In this document: positions 42,613 to 51,729 of the stretch, in pieces
Position numbering within the stretch: the first letter of the stretch is position 1
Layout of the letters: each line of letters opens with the position of its first letter
From: Geomonas sp. RF6
GTDB taxonomy: Bacteria; Desulfobacterota; Desulfuromonadia; Geobacterales; Geobacteraceae
DNA: 64,000 bases
Direction of reading: 5' to 3'
Assembly: GCF_021044625.1 (NCBI RefSeq)
Contig: NZ_CP087999.1
Span: 575,001 to 639,000, forward strand
Translations under genes and position numbers: made by a program
Notes under the pieces: model-generated
What the model was told of the DNA's origin: nothing
Databases searched by the model: none
The model's input: only the letters and a program-made list of their open reading frames with translations

Positions 42613-43899
42613 TTAAGAACCTTCCTCCATCGGCGGGAAGTACACGACCGATCCCTCCTGGATGAGGTTCTCGTCAGCTATCTGCGGGTTGCTCCGCTTC
42701 ACCATCTTCATGAGCCGGCGGTTTACATAGCCATACCGCTGCATGATGAGGCGTGCCAAGGTGTCCCCACGCTTCACTACCTTCCGCCCCCCCCCGTTTT
42801 GCTGCTCGGCGGCCGGTGCTGCGGCCGGTGCAGCAACCGGTGCAGCAGGGTGGGGTTCCTCCAGCAGCCGGGCCTTTACAGCCGTCTCCTTTGCGGGGTG
42901 CGATGGCGTCACCTCGGGCACCGTCGGGGCGGGAAGGGGCGGCACAGGCACAGCCGGTACCTGCACCGTTGGCCCCTGCACTGCCGTACTGCGCTGTATT
43001 GTTCGCCCCTGGCCCAGGGCGATGACGATCCCGGCGCAGGCGACGACCCCGGCGGCGGCAAAGCCGTGACGCCATTTGAGGGGGAAGGCGGCTTTGCCGA
43101 CCACATCGAAAACCGCCTCCGTGGCGATTCGTGCCGTTACCCTCTCCTGCTGCCTCCCGTACGCTGTTATGAGGCAGTTGTCGCACAGGGTGTTGATGAT
43201 CCTCGGGACGCCGCGGGCGGCGCTCACGATCAGCTGCAAGGCGCGGTGGGAAAAGAGTTCCGGGTTCCCCTTTGCCTTTGCCAGGCGGTGCTCGATGTAG
43301 GCGAAGCTGTCCTTCTTCGAAAGGGGGAGTATCCTCACCTTTATCACCACCCGCTGCCTGATCTGCCGCAGCAGGTCGTTCGCGAGCTTCTCCTCCAGTT
43401 CCGGCTGGCCGGTCAGTACGACCTGGATCAGTTTCACCGTGGAGGTCTCAAGGTTGGAAAGCATATGGAGGCTCTTCAGCGTGTCGAGCGGGAGGTTTTG
43501 CGCCTCGTCTATGATGACGACGAGGTTGGTACCGCGGCTGTAAAGATCGATGAGGATGCGGTGCAGGCGGCTCACCGTCTCGAACACATCATCGGACTGC
43601 GGTGCCTCCACGCCGAGGCTCTCGTAAATCGTCTTCAGGAGCGCGGGGAAGGAGATCACCGCGTTGAAAAGGTAGATCACCTTGAGGTCCTGCCCGCTCA
43701 TCTTCTCAAGGAAGGAGCGCACGATCGTCGTTTTGCCGACCCCGACCTCGCCGACAATGGCGATAAAGCCTTTCCTCTGCGTCACTCCGTAAATCGCCGC
43801 GGCAAGGGCCTCCTTATGGCTGGGGCTCAGGAAGAGCATCTCCGGGTCCGGGGTGATGTTGAAGGGCTCCTTTTTCAGGTCAAAAAAGTTTAGGTACAT
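42613..43899 (-). CDS. ExeA-like AAA ATPase with membrane helix and LysM-like C-terminus
   Basis: 428 residues. MYLNFFDLKKEPFNITPDPEMLFLS is the typical start of ExeA/GspA-type ATPases. Walker A GEVGVGKTT is near residue 50, Walker B VVIIDEAQNLP near residue 125. A membrane helix (about 283-301) follows, then a Pro/Ala-rich periplasmic linker and a LysM-like domain (VKRGDTLARLIMQRYGY..NPQI..GSVVYFP). It would link ATP use in the cytoplasm to the cell wall during polymer export. Such ATPases accompany exosortase-type polysaccharide loci. Confidence 0.9.
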   Translation of the reverse strand: MYLNFFDLKKEPFNITPDPEMLFLSPSHKEALAAAIYGVTQRKGFIAIVGEVGVGKTTIVRSFLEKMSGQDLKVIYLFNAVISFPALLKTIYESLGVEAPQSDDVFETVSRLHRILIDLYSRGTNLVVIIDEAQNLPLDTLKSLHMLSNLETSTVKLIQVVLTGQPELEEKLANDLLRQIRQRVVIKVRILPLSKKDSFAYIEHRLAKAKGNPELFSHRALQLIVSAARGVPRIINTLCDNCLITAYGRQQERVTARIATEAVFDVVGKAAFPLKWRHGFAAAGVVACAGIVIALGQGRTIQRSTAVQGPTVQVPAVPVPPLPAPTVPEVTPSHPAKETAVKARLLEEPHPAAPVAAPAAAPAAEQQNGGGRKVVKRGDTLARLIMQRYGYVNRRLMKMVKRSNPQIADENLIQEGSVVYFPPMEEGS

Positions 43900-43902
43900 A
43901 GC

Positions 43903-45360
43903 CTAACCCTCTTTGTGCGAGATGCTCGCAAGAACCTTCAGCCCGAGTCTGCGCTCGACTGCTTCCGGGGTGGTGAGGGTGCGTCCCATTCCCTCAGAGA
44001 GGAAGGCAAACCCCAGGCTGACCAGGAGCCCGAAGATGACTCCTCTGAGCATGTATTCCGATTTCTTCGGCTCGACCGGCTCCGCCGGCGGGATCGCCTC
44101 CTGAATGACGCTGATGTTTGCGAGCTTCATCCGGTCCATGTAGTCGGATATGCGGGCCTCTTCCGCCTTGCTGAGGAGCGTCTCGTAGTTCTTCTGGTTT
44201 ATGGCCTGCTCCCGCTTCAGCTCCTGGACGTTTCTCTCCGTGAGATCGAGAGACTGCACCTCGGCATCGGTCCGCCTGAGCTGCTCGTGGAGGGCTGCGG
44301 CCTTTCCTTTCAGCGAGTCGAGGTCCGTCTGGGCCCGGAGGAGGTCCATCTCCACCGTCTGGTACATGGAGTTCCCGAGGTTTGTCTTGCGGTTCAGCGC
44401 CGCCTCCTGATCATGCAGGTAATGCTTCACCACCTGCATCTCCTTGCGGAAGTTCACCACCAGCGGGTTCTCTTCCGTGTACTTCTTCAGCAACTGCTGC
44501 TCCTCGATCTGCATGGTGAGAAGCCTCGACCTCGCCTCGTCGATGAGGCGCTCGCGGTCCGGTTGCGCGTAGGGGGTCTTGCTGCTCCCTATGGTGCGCA
44601 GCTGGCTCTTCAGCGCCGGGATCTTGTTCTGCAGCTCCCGCATGGAACTCTCGGTGCTCTTCAGCGCCCCGTCCAGTTCCGCGCGCTGCTCGAGGAGGAG
44701 TGAGCGCTGCTCGTCGATGGAAAAGACCTTGTTTTTCTGCTTGTACGACTGCAAATTCTCCTCGGAATCCTTCAGCTTCCGCTCGTACGCCGCGAGCTGC
44801 GACTCTACAAGGGCTGGTTTAGGGCCGGAGAAGACCTGGAGGTGCTTCTCCTTGAAGACGTCCACCAGAAGATTCACCGCCTGTGCGGAGACCTTCGGAT
44901 CCTTGTGCTTGAACGAAACCTCGATGACGTTCGACTGCTTCACCGCCTCCACCGTGAGACCTTCCTCGAACCTCGTCGCGGCAGCCTCAAGAGGGTCGAC
45001 GCCGCTGCGCCCTTTCCCGGCCAGATCGGGGTACATCCGCTCCAGGGTAACCGCCTCGATGACCTTCTTGATCGAGTTTCGGTTGGTCAATATCTGTATC
45101 TCCGAGTTCGTCAGTTCCCCCTGACTCAGAGACATGAGCGGACTGTTGGAATTGAGATCGGACTTGTTCAGATATTCACGGCCGATCTTCAGTAGCAGGG
45201 TCGACTTCGCCTCGTACAGGGGGGTGAGCTGGAAGGTGACGACCCCGACGATGAGGACGATTGTCGCGAAGATGCCTATGATTTGCCACCTGTTCTTGAA
45301 AAGGACCGTGAGGATGTCCCTCACACTGTAAGAGCTGTTTTTTGCGTGTCTGCTATCCAT
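43903..45360 (-). CDS. Wzz/GNVR-type polysaccharide chain-length determinant
   Basis: 485 residues from ATG 45360 (AGAGG site 7 bp upstream; a GTG five codons earlier is possible). N-terminal membrane helix (WQIIGIFATIVLIVGVVTF), a periplasmic Wzz domain, a long coiled coil (about residues 180-400), the GNVR-like segment SKAEEARISDYMD and a second membrane helix (LRGVIFGLLVSLGFAFL) near residue 435. It has no fused kinase domain, which fits the separate CpsD-like gene. It lies 17 bp from the Wza gene. Confidence 0.92.
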   Translation of the reverse strand: MDSRHAKNSSYSVRDILTVLFKNRWQIIGIFATIVLIVGVVTFQLTPLYEAKSTLLLKIGREYLNKSDLNSNSPLMSLSQGELTNSEIQILTNRNSIKKVIEAVTLERMYPDLAGKGRSGVDPLEAAATRFEEGLTVEAVKQSNVIEVSFKHKDPKVSAQAVNLLVDVFKEKHLQVFSGPKPALVESQLAAYERKLKDSEENLQSYKQKNKVFSIDEQRSLLLEQRAELDGALKSTESSMRELQNKIPALKSQLRTIGSSKTPYAQPDRERLIDEARSRLLTMQIEEQQLLKKYTEENPLVVNFRKEMQVVKHYLHDQEAALNRKTNLGNSMYQTVEMDLLRAQTDLDSLKGKAAALHEQLRRTDAEVQSLDLTERNVQELKREQAINQKNYETLLSKAEEARISDYMDRMKLANISVIQEAIPPAEPVEPKKSEYMLRGVIFGLLVSLGFAFLSEGMGRTLTTPEAVERRLGLKVLASISHKEG

Positions 45361-45377
45361 GGAGTACCTCTGCACGT

Positions 45378-46070
45378 TCAGTAACCGAGCCCGACGCCGA
45401 TCGGAACGGGGATGAGTTTGCGGATGTACTGGTCGACCCAGAGATCTACGTTGGCGATGCCGGATCGCGGCACCAGCACGATGTCGTTTGGCAGGAGCGT
45501 GACGTCGTTTGACAGCCCCTTCCCTTCCATGGCGGAAGAGAGATCGACCTTCGCCGTCACGTAGCGGTTGTCGTCCGTGCGCCTGATTATCATCACGGCC
45601 GCCGGCTGCGCTGTCTCTTTCAGCCCCCCCGCCTGCGAGATCGCCTGCAACACGGTCATTGGGTCGTTCAGCACCACCACACCCGCCCTGGTCACCTCAC
45701 CGTCCACAAAGACTCGCTGCGCCATGAATGAGCGGACGATGATGGTGATCTCCGGATTCTTGATCAGCGGGGCGTAGTGGGAGGTAAGGGCGTCGGTCAG
45801 CTGTGCGGGGGTCATCCCCTCGGCATTGATCTCCTTTGCAAGCTGCAGGGAGATCTTCCCGTCCGGGCGCACCGTTACCTGGTCGTTCAGCTCCGGATTG
45901 TAGAAGAACTTCACGTCCAGCAGATCTCCCCTCTGTATCTTGTATTCACGTGCTGTTTCTTTCTGCGCCGTTGTGAACGACTCTGTCACGGGACGCGGTG
46001 GGGGAGTACTCGAGCATGCCGAGAGTGCTAGCAGAAAGAGAGATACGATAGAGAAAGGAACTATTTTCAT
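45378..46070 (-). CDS. Wza-type polysaccharide export lipoprotein
   Basis: 230 residues from ATG 46070; GAGGAG 6 bp before this codon favours it over the ATG two codons upstream. Lipoprotein signal ending LSAC. The polysaccharide export domain (YKIQRGDLLDVKFFYNPELNDQVTVRPDGKISL) is followed by SLBB-like text (RVFVDGEVTRAGVVVLNDPMTVLQAISQAGGL). It forms the outer-membrane channel ring. Length is shorter than E. coli Wza but normal for XrtA-type export proteins. It opens the export half of the locus. Confidence 0.92.
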   Translation of the reverse strand: MKIVPFSIVSLFLLALSACSSTPPPRPVTESFTTAQKETAREYKIQRGDLLDVKFFYNPELNDQVTVRPDGKISLQLAKEINAEGMTPAQLTDALTSHYAPLIKNPEITIIVRSFMAQRVFVDGEVTRAGVVVLNDPMTVLQAISQAGGLKETAQPAAVMIIRRTDDNRYVTAKVDLSSAMEGKGLSNDVTLLPNDIVLVPRSGIANVDLWVDQYIRKLIPVPIGVGLGY

Positions 46071-46276
46071 GGTCATCTCCTCAACGTGACAGTTACCCTG
46101 CTCTTTGATTCTATCTAGTGGGTCCATCTGGTCCTGCAAAGGGATTTGATAGTGAGAACAGACATAAAGTTCAGTGCACATAAGATGTTAAGATATTATC
46201 ATTATCTGTAGTCAATGCAATAAAGGGAGGGTTTTTCGGAGGGGGTTGACGGCAGGTGCGCTGCCAGCGGAATGGG

Positions 46277-46921
46277 TCAGAGCGTACGCCAGGCCCGCCC
46301 CAGGACCTTGTACTCCGTGAGCATCTTCACGATTCGGAACCCCATGCGGGCGAACTCGTTCAGGGAGGCGATCCTGTCTTTCCTGATGTAGCAGATGGCG
46401 GAGCTGTACCCGCGCTCCCTGGCCAGCTGCAGGAGGTGCTGCGTCCCGTGCAGGAGATGCCCCTTGCCGCGGTGGCGCGGGAAGGTGAAGGCGTTCTCCA
46501 CCATGACCTGGCGGTCGGAGAGGGGGTAGAATTTCCCGGCATAGTGCTTCTCGATAGTTCTGTTTTCCGTCGGGAAGATGACCCACTGCAGGTAGACGAT
46601 CTCCCCCCCCTTCTTGATGACATAGCAGTTCTCGAAGCCGTCCTCGTAGAATAAGAGCCTGGCGAGGACCTCTCTCCTGTCGACTGGGCCGAGGGACTGA
46701 ACGCTCTCCTGCAGCACGGCGAGATCCTCTGCCGTCATCTTCGCCAGCGGTACGGGAGGAGTGGCAGGCGTCTCCTCTTCGGGAGGAGCTATGTTCTTCC
46801 CCATGAGGTAATAGTGGTTCACCGAAAAGAGCATGGAGAGGAGCACGCTGCAAAAGGCGGAGGGGCCGAGGGAGCGCAGGGCGTAGAAGGTACGGGAGAT
46901 GGTATCTTTCGGAATAGGCAT
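46277..46921 (-). CDS. GNAT-family N-acetyltransferase-like protein
   Basis: 214 residues. The C-terminal half carries the GNAT core: YVIKKGGEIVYLQWVIFP, then VENAFTFPRHRGKGHLLHGTQHLLQLARERGYSSAICYI, with RHRGKG as the acyl-CoA loop, and NEFARMGFRIV. The N-terminal third is less conserved, with a mildly hydrophobic patch (AFCSVLLSMLFSV). Neighbours are an acyl carrier protein and an acyl-CoA ligase, so the donor could be a carrier-bound acyl group. The substrate is unknown. Confidence 0.82.
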   Translation of the reverse strand: MPIPKDTISRTFYALRSLGPSAFCSVLLSMLFSVNHYYLMGKNIAPPEEETPATPPVPLAKMTAEDLAVLQESVQSLGPVDRREVLARLLFYEDGFENCYVIKKGGEIVYLQWVIFPTENRTIEKHYAGKFYPLSDRQVMVENAFTFPRHRGKGHLLHGTQHLLQLARERGYSSAICYIRKDRIASLNEFARMGFRIVKMLTEYKVLGRAWRTL

Positions 46922-46963
46922 GGCGAAGGGATCTTTTCTGGCGACGCGCCTCCGGGGAGGGCG

Positions 46964-47230
46964 TCAGATGGTGATGCCCACGGGGACCCGCTCTCTTTTC
47001 CTGTTGATGAAGGTCACGATCCTGTTGATGGTGTCGAGGTTCTCCGGCACAATCTCTTCATCTTCCACCACTATGGAAAATTCCTCGCCGATGTACTCGA
47101 CAAGCTGAAGGACCCCGGTGGAATCCATGAGGCCGTGTTCGAGAAAGGAGGTGTCGTAGTCGAGCCCCCCGTCGGTCCCGAAGAGAAAGTTCTCCACCAG
47201 AAAATCCCGGATATGCTCCTCCGCTCTCAT
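46964..47230 (-). CDS. Acyl carrier protein
   Basis: 88 residues from ATG 47230 (AAGGAGAG site); an in-frame start ten codons upstream is unlikely. The phosphopantetheine attachment serine lies in HGLMDSTGVLQLVEYIGEEF near residue 36. The composition is acidic, as expected. It is separate from any fatty-acid gene set and sits right after an acyl-CoA ligase gene, so it is a dedicated carrier for modification of the polysaccharide or a linked product. Confidence 0.9.
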   Translation of the reverse strand: MRAEEHIRDFLVENFLFGTDGGLDYDTSFLEHGLMDSTGVLQLVEYIGEEFSIVVEDEEIVPENLDTINRIVTFINRKRERVPVGITI

Positions 47231-47262
47231 TGCATCTCTCCTTTCCGAAAGTGTATTCACCG

Positions 47263-48861
47263 CTAGATCGCGAAGAGAGCCGGCCCCCCCGCGTCATCGA
47301 CTGTTTTGCTGAGCATCTCCAGGCAGCGCTTCCTGTCGATCTTTCCGCTGGTGTTCTTTGGCAGCAGCGGCACGAACCGTATGGAGGCAGGGAGCTTGTA
47401 CCTCGGCAGGCGCTTCAGGCAGTAGGCGTAGATCTCGTTGCAGTCGGCCTCGTCGCGCAGCGGCACCGCCAACGCCACCAGTCTCTGCCCGAGGAGTTCA
47501 TCGTGGACGCCGAGTACCACGACCTCGAGGAGAAGCTCCGTGGCCATCATGACGTCCTCGATCTCCTGGGGGCTCACCCGGTGTCCGCCGACCTTCAGGA
47601 GGGAGTCCTTCCGCCCGGCGACATAGAAGTAGCCGTCGGCGTCCATGTACCCGAGGTCGCCGGTATGGTACCCGTTCTGGTCGAGTACTGCGGCGGTCCC
47701 GTCCGGGTCCCTCCAGTACCCCAGCATGATGTTCGGCCCCTGGGCGACCAGTTCGCCGATCTGGCCGGTCGGCACCTCGGCTCCCTGCTCATCGAGCACC
47801 CTCATGATGACCTTCGGGATCGGCGTCCCGATGGAGTCGATCTTGCGGCGCAGCTGCTGGGGGGCCACGTACGTCAATCTCGCCGACGCTTCAGTCGCGC
47901 CGTACATGACGAAGAGCTCCGTGTGGGGGGGGAGCGCCTCCAGAAGCTTCACCTTTATGTCCCGGGACATATGCCCCCCCGCCTGGGTGCAGTAGCGCAG
48001 CGAGGCGAGCCTCTGCCGGTAGGCGACGAGCGGGGAGCGGTGCAGGAGGTGAGCGTAGGTGGAAGGTACCCCGGAGAAACCGGTGGCCCCTTCGCTCGCC
48101 ATCTGCTCGACGACCGAGGCGGGAAAGGCGAAGCGGTTGTTTACCACCACGGTCCCGCCGACGGCAAAGTGGGTGTTCAACAGGGACTTCCCCATGACGT
48201 AGAAGAAGGGGAGGACAACCATCTGGATGTCGGTCTCGGCAAGAGCGAGATACTCGACGATGGAGGCGGTGTTGGCGACGATGTTCCTGTGGGAGAGCAT
48301 GACCCCTTTCGGGGTTCCGGTCGACCCGGAAGTATAGACGATGCTGGCAAGGGAGGTCTGGGCAATCCGCAGCGCCGGGTCACTCACCGCACCCCCGGTT
48401 ACCGCGTCGTCCCACGGAAAAACGGTACACCCGGAGCGCCGCCACGGCAGCGTCGGGGCCTGCAGGAGTACCGTCTCCACCCCGAAGGCGCCGAGGTCCA
48501 GGGAGTGCAGGGGCACCTCCAGCCGCGCCGAGGCTACCACAACCCTCGGCTGCAGTTCCTGCAGGACGACTTCGAGTTGCTCGGGGGCGAGGGAGAAGTT
48601 CAGGGGGGCGACGACGGCTCCGCTCTTTAGCCCACCATAGTAGCTGGCCACGTACTCGACGCTGTTTTCCCAGATGATGGCGATCCTGTCGCCGGGAAGG
48701 ACACCGCGCGCAAGGAGAAAGCGCGCCACCTCGTTTGCCATGCAGTTGAGCCGCCCGTAGCTGTAACGGGCGCCGTCTTGCACGTAGGCGACCTTTTCCG
48801 GCCTCAAGAGGGCCTGACGCTCAAGGAACGCATGTACGAGAACTCCCGGCTCCTCCCCCAT
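47263..48861 (-). CDS. AMP-forming acyl-CoA/acyl-ACP ligase
   Basis: 532 residues from ATG 48861 (GGGAGAAAGG site). The adenylation motif TSGSTGTPKGVMLSH near residue 180, YGATEASARLTY near residue 315, TGDLGYMDADGYFYVAGRKDSLLKVGGHRVSP near residue 405 and the C-terminal catalytic lysine in PKNTSGKIDRK are all intact. It activates a carboxylic acid as AMP ester and loads it on CoA or on the neighbouring carrier protein. Related ligases are part of exosortase-A-type loci. The acid is not predictable. Confidence 0.9.
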   Translation of the reverse strand: MGEEPGVLVHAFLERQALLRPEKVAYVQDGARYSYGRLNCMANEVARFLLARGVLPGDRIAIIWENSVEYVASYYGGLKSGAVVAPLNFSLAPEQLEVVLQELQPRVVVASARLEVPLHSLDLGAFGVETVLLQAPTLPWRRSGCTVFPWDDAVTGGAVSDPALRIAQTSLASIVYTSGSTGTPKGVMLSHRNIVANTASIVEYLALAETDIQMVVLPFFYVMGKSLLNTHFAVGGTVVVNNRFAFPASVVEQMASEGATGFSGVPSTYAHLLHRSPLVAYRQRLASLRYCTQAGGHMSRDIKVKLLEALPPHTELFVMYGATEASARLTYVAPQQLRRKIDSIGTPIPKVIMRVLDEQGAEVPTGQIGELVAQGPNIMLGYWRDPDGTAAVLDQNGYHTGDLGYMDADGYFYVAGRKDSLLKVGGHRVSPQEIEDVMMATELLLEVVVLGVHDELLGQRLVALAVPLRDEADCNEIYAYCLKRLPRYKLPASIRFVPLLPKNTSGKIDRKRCLEMLSKTVDDAGGPALFAI

Positions 48862-48928
48862 ACCTTTCTCCCTTTGCCTCCGGTGCTCTTCCATCCGGCC
48901 GCGACCGTTACCCGCCGCAGCGGCTTCC

Positions 48929-49648
48929 CTAGATCCTGCTGTACAGGGAGTATGGCGCCGCGCGCAGCAGGCATGCCACCAGGCGGTACCTCTTCGTCAC
49001 ATAGCAGGTCGTGTCATGTCTCTCTATCGCCTGGAAAATCTGCCGCGCCGCCTTCGCCACCGGCGCCACCAGCAGATTCTCACTCCTACCCGCGGTCATG
49101 GGGGTGACCACCAGTCCGGGGCGTATGTCCGTGACGTCGATCATCTTTCCGAGCTTGCGCGACTTCACCCGCAACCCCTCCAGGTAGTTTGACTGGTATG
49201 CCTTCGATGCGTTGTAGGCTGGAGAGCTCCCCCCCCCCCTGAGCCCCCGGAAGGAGGAGATACCGACGATGTGGCCACCTCCCCTCTCGCAGAAGTAGTT
49301 GAAGGCCACATTCATCATCGCCGTAAAGCCGACGACGTTCACCTCGAGGGTCTCCTTCTCGCTCTCCCAGCGCAGCGGCGGATTGTGAATGCTGATCCCC
49401 GAAGAGACGACGACGGCGTCTGTGCCCCCCATCTCCGAAATGAGCTCCCGCACCCCCGCCATCGCCTCCGCGGGTCTCGTCACGTCGATAATCTTCACGT
49501 GCGACTCCGTCGGTAACTCCTTTTGCAGCTCGCGCAGCAGCTCCAGCCGTCTCGCGGCAATGCCGACCACGTAGCCGTGCCGAGACATGACTGTGGCGAG
49601 TTCCCTGCCGATACCGGAGGAGGCCCCTATGATGATCGCCTTTTTCAT
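48929..49648 (-). CDS. Short-chain dehydrogenase/reductase
   Basis: 239 residues from the ATG at 49648, which begins MKKAIIIGASSGIGRELA. The NAD(P) motif GASSGIG, the NxxG-like SSGIS segment, the catalytic serine in VGISSFRG and the YNASK active site (PAYNASKAYQ) are all present, so the enzyme should be active. The C-terminal part is polar and basic. Close to the acyl ligase and carrier protein genes, so it might act on an acyl or sugar intermediate. Confidence 0.9.
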   Translation of the reverse strand: MKKAIIIGASSGIGRELATVMSRHGYVVGIAARRLELLRELQKELPTESHVKIIDVTRPAEAMAGVRELISEMGGTDAVVVSSGISIHNPPLRWESEKETLEVNVVGFTAMMNVAFNYFCERGGGHIVGISSFRGLRGGGSSPAYNASKAYQSNYLEGLRVKSRKLGKMIDVTDIRPGLVVTPMTAGRSENLLVAPVAKAARQIFQAIERHDTTCYVTKRYRLVACLLRAAPYSLYSRI

Positions 49649-49661
49649 CCCGCCCCCCCGG

Positions 49662-50678
49662 TTATACCGTCCCCCCCGGCTGGAGGAGCTCCTCTGTCCC
49701 CGCCACCTCCGCGGTAACCTCCACGGTCGCCTCCTCCCTCTCCGTGGTGCCGGCCGCTGCCGTCTCCCGCTCACTCCAGAAGTGTGCCACTTCCCTGGGA
49801 AGCGCCTGCCAATACCTCCCGGCGTACTCCTCCTTCAGGTGCAGCAGCAGCTCGCGGTAGTACTCGGCCGGGTACTCCTCGAAGCGGGGAGTACCGGAGA
49901 AGCAGATGTAGTCCGGATGCGTGATTACCAGCGCCATCCCGCCGTGCTCTGCGACCCAGCGCAACTTTTCCTTCCACACCCCGATCCCCGTCTCCTTCAG
50001 AAGGACGAAGAGGGTGAAGTCCTGGGGGAGGGTGTAGGGGAGCTCCACGAAGCCGTCCTTCCCCGGCATGGTGATCGGGAAGATCGTCCGCACCCCGTCG
50101 GACTGCGGCTCGAACGGGTCGGTATCGAAGGAGGAGGCGTCGTACACGATCTCCAGGTCGCGCAGCCACTGGAAGTTGTGGTACATGCACGGTGAGCGGA
50201 AACCGACCACCCCCCACTTCCGCAGGTAGGCGTTGATCTGTGCCGCCTGTCCGGCAAAGGTCGCCTCCGATTCGTACAGCTTCCTGCTGTGCTCGATGCC
50301 GTGCACCCCGACCTCGAAGCCGTTCCCCTCGAGGGTCTTGCGCAGTTCCGCCGGGGTGTTGTAGTCCTGGGCCACGAAGTTGAAGGAGGAGACAAAGCCG
50401 AGCTCCCTCTCCAGATCCATGAGCTCCCCGCACCGTTGCACCCCCCGGGCGGTGTCGACGTCGTGAGTGAGGACGAAGGCAAACTCCTTCCCGTCGGGCC
50501 ACCCCCGCCAGCCGTCCGGCCGGACTGCGGCGCAGCGGTCGATCGGCCACGTTTCCTGATACATTTTCCTCTTCGCCCGGGCCACTGTGCTGCGGATGCC
50601 AATCTGCACCCTGCGCGGCAGGAACGGCTTGATGTGGTAATAGGCGCGGGCCAGCGCCTCCTCGTAGATAGATCCCAT
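49662..50678 (-). CDS. Polysaccharide deacetylase family (NodB-like) protein
   Basis: 338 residues. The metal-binding motif HDVD (FVLTHDVDTARG) is near residue 71, the second motif HGIEHSR near residue 125, and the RSPCMYHN motif near residue 163. No signal peptide is apparent, unlike many wall deacetylases, so the substrate may be a cytoplasmic lipid-linked intermediate. Deacetylases of this kind are typical in XrtA-type polysaccharide loci. It starts 2 bp after the third FemAB-like gene ends. Confidence 0.88.
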   Translation of the reverse strand: MGSIYEEALARAYYHIKPFLPRRVQIGIRSTVARAKRKMYQETWPIDRCAAVRPDGWRGWPDGKEFAFVLTHDVDTARGVQRCGELMDLERELGFVSSFNFVAQDYNTPAELRKTLEGNGFEVGVHGIEHSRKLYESEATFAGQAAQINAYLRKWGVVGFRSPCMYHNFQWLRDLEIVYDASSFDTDPFEPQSDGVRTIFPITMPGKDGFVELPYTLPQDFTLFVLLKETGIGVWKEKLRWVAEHGGMALVITHPDYICFSGTPRFEEYPAEYYRELLLHLKEEYAGRYWQALPREVAHFWSERETAAAGTTEREEATVEVTAEVAGTEELLQPGGTV

Positions 50679-50679
50679 A

Positions 50680-51729
50680 TTACCCCGCGTACTTGTAGAG
50701 GAGCGTTCCGATGCCGCGCAGGATCGCTACCGGCATCCTCCTCAGCATCTTTTTCATGCAGCCAAGATCCCTCTTTTCCTCAGAGCAGAACAAGTCATGG
50801 CGCAGGTCGTAACGGTAGTAGCTGATCGGCTCGGCTTCGGCGCCCCACCCGTTCTTGAAGACCAGGAGTCCTTCGTTGTCGAGGTCGGTGCGCCCGAGAC
50901 TGAATGAGGTATAGCCGTCGTGTGCACAGCGTTTTATCGTCTCCCAGAGAAGGAGATTGTTTGCCCGCACCTGCTGAAACGTCTCGTCGGAGGCGCCGTA
51001 CTTGTACATGGCGTTCCTGCCGAAGCCGAGACAGATGATGCCGGCGACCGTGCCGCCGCGGTACCTGGCAAGGGCGGTGAAGCCGAGTCCCCTGGCGATG
51101 ACCTCTTCGTGGATCTTCCTGAAGAAACGGGACGGTTGCGGCGGCACCCCGTGGCGCTTCCGGGTCAGGCAGTGCAGGCGGTAGTACTCCATGACCCCCT
51201 GCAGTGACTCGCTGAATTCGACCTCGACCCCCTCCCGGACCGCCTTGCGGATGTTGCGTGCGGTGCTCTCCCTCAGGCGCCGGTGCATCGCTCCCTCGTC
51301 CGGCGAGAGCTCGATCAGGTGCTGCATGTACTTCTCCGACGCCGCCTCCCCCTTCAGGAACGGCTCCGCCCGGAACTCCACCCCCTTCCACCCCTTTTCC
51401 CTCCCGTACGCCACCGCGGCCTTGAAAAGGCGCTGGAAGTCGGAGCGGCTGGGGGCAAGGGCACAGCAGCTGTCGGCGAAGCTCAGACTGACACCGCGGC
51501 GGCCGGTGAGGGGGCTCCCGGTGGCGACCAGGGGGAGGCACCCTTTCAGTGCCTCCCCCTGGAAGAGGGCAAGGTAGCTCGGGGTGAAGCCGTAGCTCTC
51601 CACAAGAACCCGCGCCCAGTTTGCCGAGTGGAAGACGGTGGCCTCCGGGAAGGCGGCCACGAGGGGGTTCCACTGCGGCATGGACAGGGGGTTTACCACC
51701 ACGACCTCACCGGCTGCTGAATTGCTCAT
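50680..51729 (-). CDS. FemAB-like acyltransferase (third of three)
   Basis: 349 residues from the ATG at 51729, which overlaps the aminotransferase stop by 4 bp. FemAB landmarks: FHSANWARVLVESYGFTPSYL near residue 32, ARNIRKAVREGVEVEF near residue 150, HEEVIARGLGFTALARYRGGTVAGIICL, and SFSLGRTDLDNEGLLVFKNGWGAE at the C-terminus. This closely resembles the FemAB family found in exosortase-associated loci. It is likely to attach an amino acid or acyl group to the polymer's amino sugar. Confidence 0.87.
   Translation of the reverse strand: MSNSAAGEVVVVNPLSMPQWNPLVAAFPEATVFHSANWARVLVESYGFTPSYLALFQGEALKGCLPLVATGSPLTGRRGVSLSFADSCCALAPSRSDFQRLFKAAVAYGREKGWKGVEFRAEPFLKGEAASEKYMQHLIELSPDEGAMHRRLRESTARNIRKAVREGVEVEFSESLQGVMEYYRLHCLTRKRHGVPPQPSRFFRKIHEEVIARGLGFTALARYRGGTVAGIICLGFGRNAMYKYGASDETFQQVRANNLLLWETIKRCAHDGYTSFSLGRTDLDNEGLLVFKNGWGAEAEPISYYRYDLRHDLFCSEEKRDLGCMKKMLRRMPVAILRGIGTLLYKYAG

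Noticed and set aside
46185-46220. Promoter ahead of the Wza gene
   Set aside because: A TTGACT is present on the minus strand, but no -10 hexamer lies 16-18 bp away.
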